NCBI GenBank assembly: GCA_017432725.1
Contig: JAFRIQ010000058.1
Coordinates: 1 to 36,017 of the forward strand
Source: Bacillota bacterium
GTDB lineage: Bacteria > Bacillota > Clostridia > Peptostreptococcales > Anaerovoracaceae
Length of the DNA: 36,017 bases
Direction: 5' to 3'
A model generated the notes under the pieces. It saw nothing but the letters and a program-made list of their open reading frames with translations, was not told the origin of the DNA and did no database searches. Shown in pieces: positions 33,854-36,017 of this stretch (the stretch's first letter is position 1; every line of letters begins with the position of its first letter). Position numbers and translations under genes: made by a program.

Positions 33854-34969
33854 ATGAAAAGACTTTTTACATCTGAATCGGTTACGGAAGGACATCCCGA
33901 CAAGATCTGCGATCAGATATCTGACGCGATACTGGACGAGGCTCTTCGCCAGGACCCCTACAGCAGGGTGGCTGCTGAGACCTTCGTCACAACGGGCCAG
34001 TGCTTCATTATGGGAGAGATAACCACGAGCGGTTATCTTGATTTCCAGGCCATAGCCAGAAAGGTGATAACGGATATAGGATATACGAAGCCTGAATACG
34101 GTTTCGACGCGTCCTGTGGGCTCTTAAGCTCTATAGACGCCCAGTCTCCCGACATAGCAATGGGGGTGGACGTGGACGGCGCGGGAGACCAGGGCATAAT
34201 GTTCGGATTCGCCTGCAATGAAACGAAGGAACTCATGCCTCTTACTATTTCTTCCGCTCATAAGCTGGCATACAGGCTGGCCCAGGTGAGAAAAGACGGT
34301 ACTCTTAAGTATCTGCGTCCCGACGGAAAGACCCAGGTGACCGTTGAGTTTGATGAAAACGGAAAACCTATGAGGATAGACACTGTGCTCATTTCAGCCC
34401 AGCATGACCCTGACGTTAGCCAGCAGCAGATAAAAGAAGACCTCATAAAGCACGTCATATCCCCGGTGCTTCCCGAGGAACTTCTTGACAGCGAAACCAA
34501 GTATCTTGTGAACCCCACAGGACGTTTCGTCATCGGCGGGCCCATGGGCGATACGGGACTTACCGGAAGAAAGATCATAGTCGACACCTACGGCGGCGTT
34601 GCTCCCCACGGCGGCGGAGCGTTCTCCGGAAAGGATCCGACGAAGGTAGACAGATCCGCAGCCTATGCCGCAAGATATGCCGCTAAGAATATAGTTGCTG
34701 CAGGTCTTGCCGACAGATGCCTCATACAGCTTGCATACGCCATCGGCGTCGCCGATCCCGTATCCATCATGATAAATACGGAAGGAACGGGCAAGATCTC
34801 CGATGAAAAACTGGCCCAGCTGATCTCCGAAAAATTCGATTTCAGACCCAAGGCCATAATCGAGAGACTTGACCTGAGAAGGCCAATCTATCAGAAGACC
34901 GCAGCCTACGGTCACTTCGGAAGAGAAGATAAGGACTTCACATGGGAAAAGACCGACATAGAGTTCTGA
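33854..34969 (+). CDS. metK: S-adenosylmethionine synthetase
   Basis: MetK makes S-adenosylmethionine from methionine and ATP. The 371-residue protein has [20 protein letters not shown] (His14, Asp16), the hexapeptide GAGDQG, and the P-loop-like [19 protein letters not shown]. At 371 residues it is slightly shorter than the usual 380-400, mainly at the loops and C-terminus, but all core motifs are present. AAAGGA lies about 8 nt before ATG 33854. The gene is under the preceding S-box riboswitch and is followed after 4 nt by maf. Confidence 0.97.
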   Translation: MKRLFTSESVTEGHPDKICDQISDAILDEALRQDPYSRVAAETFVTTGQCFIMGEITTSGYLDFQAIARKVITDIGYTKPEYGFDASCGLLSSIDAQSPDIAMGVDVDGAGDQGIMFGFACNETKELMPLTISSAHKLAYRLAQVRKDGTLKYLRPDGKTQVTVEFDENGKPMRIDTVLISAQHDPDVSQQQIKEDLIKHVISPVLPEELLDSETKYLVNPTGRFVIGGPMGDTGLTGRKIIVDTYGGVAPHGGGAFSGKDPTKVDRSAAYAARYAAKNIVAAGLADRCLIQLAYAIGVADPVSIMINTEGTGKISDEKLAQLISEKFDFRPKAIIERLDLRRPIYQKTAAYGHFGREDKDFTWEKTDIEF

Positions 34970-34973
34970 TATT

Positions 34974-35576
34974 ATGAGAGTGATACTTGCCAGCGGATCT
35001 CCCAGGAGAAAAGAGCTGCTCAAAAGGATATATGACGAATTCGAGCCTATAACGGCGCCCGTAGACGAAAGAGCCATCGAAGAAGGTATAGAGGAGGAGC
35101 TTAAGGGAAAGCCCATGTACGAAGTAGCGGAGGCGATGGTCCTTCAGCTTTCGAAAGCCAAGGCTTCAGCCGTATATGAGATGCTGGGCTGTCCCGAAGA
35201 CTCCATAGTCATAGGTGCCGATACTGCAGTGGCTGTCAGCGACGAGATAATGGGAAAGCCCAAAGACAGGGACGACGCTGTTCGGATGCTCAGAAAGCTT
35301 TCCAAAGAGAAACAGTACGTGCTCACGGGGGTCAGCATCATAGAAAAAGGAGTGCTGCGCAGTTTTGCTGAGACTTCAGCCGTATACTTCAATCCCCTCG
35401 ATGAGGAGCAGGAAAGAAAGATACAGGCCTACTGCGATACCGAGGAGCCCTACGATAAGGCAGGCGCCTACGGCATACAGCTCATAGGCGACGAGATGGT
35501 GTCCCGCATAGAAGGCGATTTCGACAATATCATGGGACTGCCCGTGGAAAGACTGCGAAAAGAACTGAATATGTGA
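34974..35576 (+). CDS. maf: Maf-family nucleotide pyrophosphatase
   Basis: Maf enzymes hydrolyse modified or non-canonical nucleoside triphosphates (such as dTTP, UTP or m5UTP) and have been linked to septum formation. The 200-residue protein has the signature LASGSPRRKELLK, IVIGADTAVAV, GKPKDRDDAVRML, and the C-terminal YDKAGAYGIQ and IEGDFDNIMGLPVERL blocks. Length is typical. It lies 4 nt after metK and is probably co-transcribed, which would place it under SAM control; this is a consequence of the layout rather than a known regulation. Confidence 0.95.
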   Translation: MRVILASGSPRRKELLKRIYDEFEPITAPVDERAIEEGIEEELKGKPMYEVAEAMVLQLSKAKASAVYEMLGCPEDSIVIGADTAVAVSDEIMGKPKDRDDAVRMLRKLSKEKQYVLTGVSIIEKGVLRSFAETSAVYFNPLDEEQERKIQAYCDTEEPYDKAGAYGIQLIGDEMVSRIEGDFDNIMGLPVERLRKELNM

Positions 35577-35588
35577 AAATACATCTGC

Positions 35589-35621
35589 AAAACCGCTTCG
35601 CACTACCGCGAGGCGGTTTTC
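35589..35621 (+). terminator. Terminator of metK-maf operon
   Basis: AAAACCGCTTCGC (35589-35601) pairs with its complement (35608-35620), one pair being G-U, around an ACTACC loop. The right arm ends in TTTT. Confidence 0.87.
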
Positions 35622-35625
35622 TATG

Positions 35626-35743
35626 GTGACATGCTCACCCGGCCTATAGAGGCCGGGGCTTCCTGCTCAAGAGAGGCAACCCTCTCAGATATAACAGGCT
35701 ATCCCCGCGCGCCCCGCGGTTCTGATGATTTGTAAGGCTTTCA
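35626..35743 (-). ncRNA. IS200/IS605-type right end and probable omega-RNA (reRNA)
   Basis: The 115 bp after tnpB, read on the minus strand, hold the structures expected of an IS605-type right end. These are a GC-rich block, a hairpin GAGAGG/CCTCTC (35671-35686) and a terminal hairpin CCCGGCCT/AGGCCGGG (35638-35657) followed by TGAGCATGTCAC. In characterised elements this region is transcribed as the omega-RNA that guides TnpB, its guide being the host sequence just beyond the right end. The end is placed at about 35626 from the TCAC; this boundary is uncertain by several bases. Confidence 0.6.
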
Positions 35744-36017
35744 GGATATCATCCTGAGGCCTTCGTTTTTTATGTTTATTGCAGCATTCACGTCTCTGTC
35801 TATTATGCATCCGCATTCAGGACATACCCACACTCTGTCAGAAAGCCTCAGGTCGTTCTTTATATATCCGCAGTGCCTGCAGGTCTTGGAGGATGGATAC
35901 CACTTGTCTATCGTGATAAGCTTTCCTCCTCTTTCCTTCAGCTTGTATGCAAGATATGTTCTGAAACTTCCGAATGCGTTGTCATTCGTCGCCTTGGCAA
36001 GATGAAGTCCTCTTGCC
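35741..36017 (-). CDS. tnpB: RNA-guided endonuclease TnpB (IS200/IS605 family), C-terminal part, truncated at window edge
   Basis: Read on the minus strand from the window end, one frame gives about 92 residues ending at a TGA at 35741-35743. It includes the start of the RuvC-III region LAKATNDNAFGSFRTYLAYK, followed by TWYPSSK-like DKWYPSSKTCRHCG, the second zinc-ribbon knuckle CPECG, and DRDVNAAINI, which holds the last RuvC aspartate. This is the diagnostic C-terminus of TnpB/OrfB. No stop or frameshift is seen in the visible part. About 280-300 N-terminal residues lie beyond the window, so whether the element is intact or has a tnpA gene cannot be judged. Confidence 0.9.
   Translation of the reverse strand, partial: ARGLHLAKATNDNAFGSFRTYLAYKLKERGGKLITIDKWYPSSKTCRHCGYIKNDLRLSDRVWVCPECGCIIDRDVNAAINIKNEGLRMIS

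Larger units (their letters stand above)
35626..36017 (-). mobile_element. IS200/IS605-family insertion element, right-end portion
   Basis: The element consists of the tnpB 3' end plus the structured right end. It lies about 5 bp after the maf terminator, an intergenic position that would not disrupt a gene. Its left end, any tnpA and the insertion target motif lie outside the window. Confidence 0.75.

Noticed and set aside
1..36017. CRISPR arrays, tRNA or rRNA genes, prophage genes
   Set aside because: No regularly spaced repeats, cloverleaf-type sequences, rRNA landmarks or phage structural genes were seen on either strand.

Overview
The window looks like chromosomal DNA of a Bacillota bacterium, most probably an anaerobic Clostridia member. 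The evidence is the set of typical Firmicutes loci: a TsaB-RimI fusion, an S-box (SAM-I) riboswitch before metK, a rho/DUF1385/prmC/rpmE cluster, an ATP-type PEP carboxykinase, a GAAC-N4-GTTT LexA-type box, and abundant AGG/AGA and ATA codons. No rRNA, tRNA, prophage or CRISPR array was seen. Species-level placement is not possible from sequence reading alone.

Layout. 1-738 is the 3' part of tuf. 811-3422 is the t6A tRNA-modification operon (tsaE, tsaB-rimI fusion, tsaD). 3464-3697 (minus) is an acyl carrier protein gene, divergent from an XRE-HTH/Uma2 nuclease fusion (3923-4669). 4857-8456 carries rho, a DUF1385 membrane protein, prmC and rpmE. 8518-9696 is an unrecognised soluble protein. 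9820-14752 is an operon of an ABC ATPase, an ABC exporter permease fused to a CPBP intramembrane protease, and an M32 carboxypeptidase. 14787-15881 (minus) is a DUF2974 alpha/beta hydrolase and 16013-16759 a YdcF/DUF218 membrane protein.

17120-26659 is a block of ABC transporters of the MacB/FtsX type: two tandem ATPase-permease fusions, then a TetR regulator, a LolD-like ATPase and a giant coiled-coil FtsX permease. This block lies between a small YolD-like gene (16791-16973, minus) and a Y-family DNA polymerase (26688-28208, minus). These two are commonly operon partners, so the transporter block may have been inserted between them. The polymerase has a LexA-type operator abutting its -35 box.

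28352-31306 pairs a membrane-anchored metallophosphoesterase with pckA. 31478-33596 holds a GPH-type sugar:cation symporter and a TetR regulator. 33675-34969 is an S-box riboswitch with metK, followed by maf. The right edge (35626-36017, minus) is the 3' end of an IS200/IS605-type tnpB with its right end and probable omega-RNA, sitting directly against the maf terminator.

Points that stand out: an exporter/intramembrane-protease fusion, two promoters whose predicted start site falls at an AUG (leaderless mRNAs), repeated merging of a terminator with the next gene's -10 box, the split polymerase/YolD pair, and a palindromic operator for the TetR/ABC operon. All coordinates, motifs and promoter spacings were read by eye. 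Family assignments rest on recognised motifs, not on database searches.
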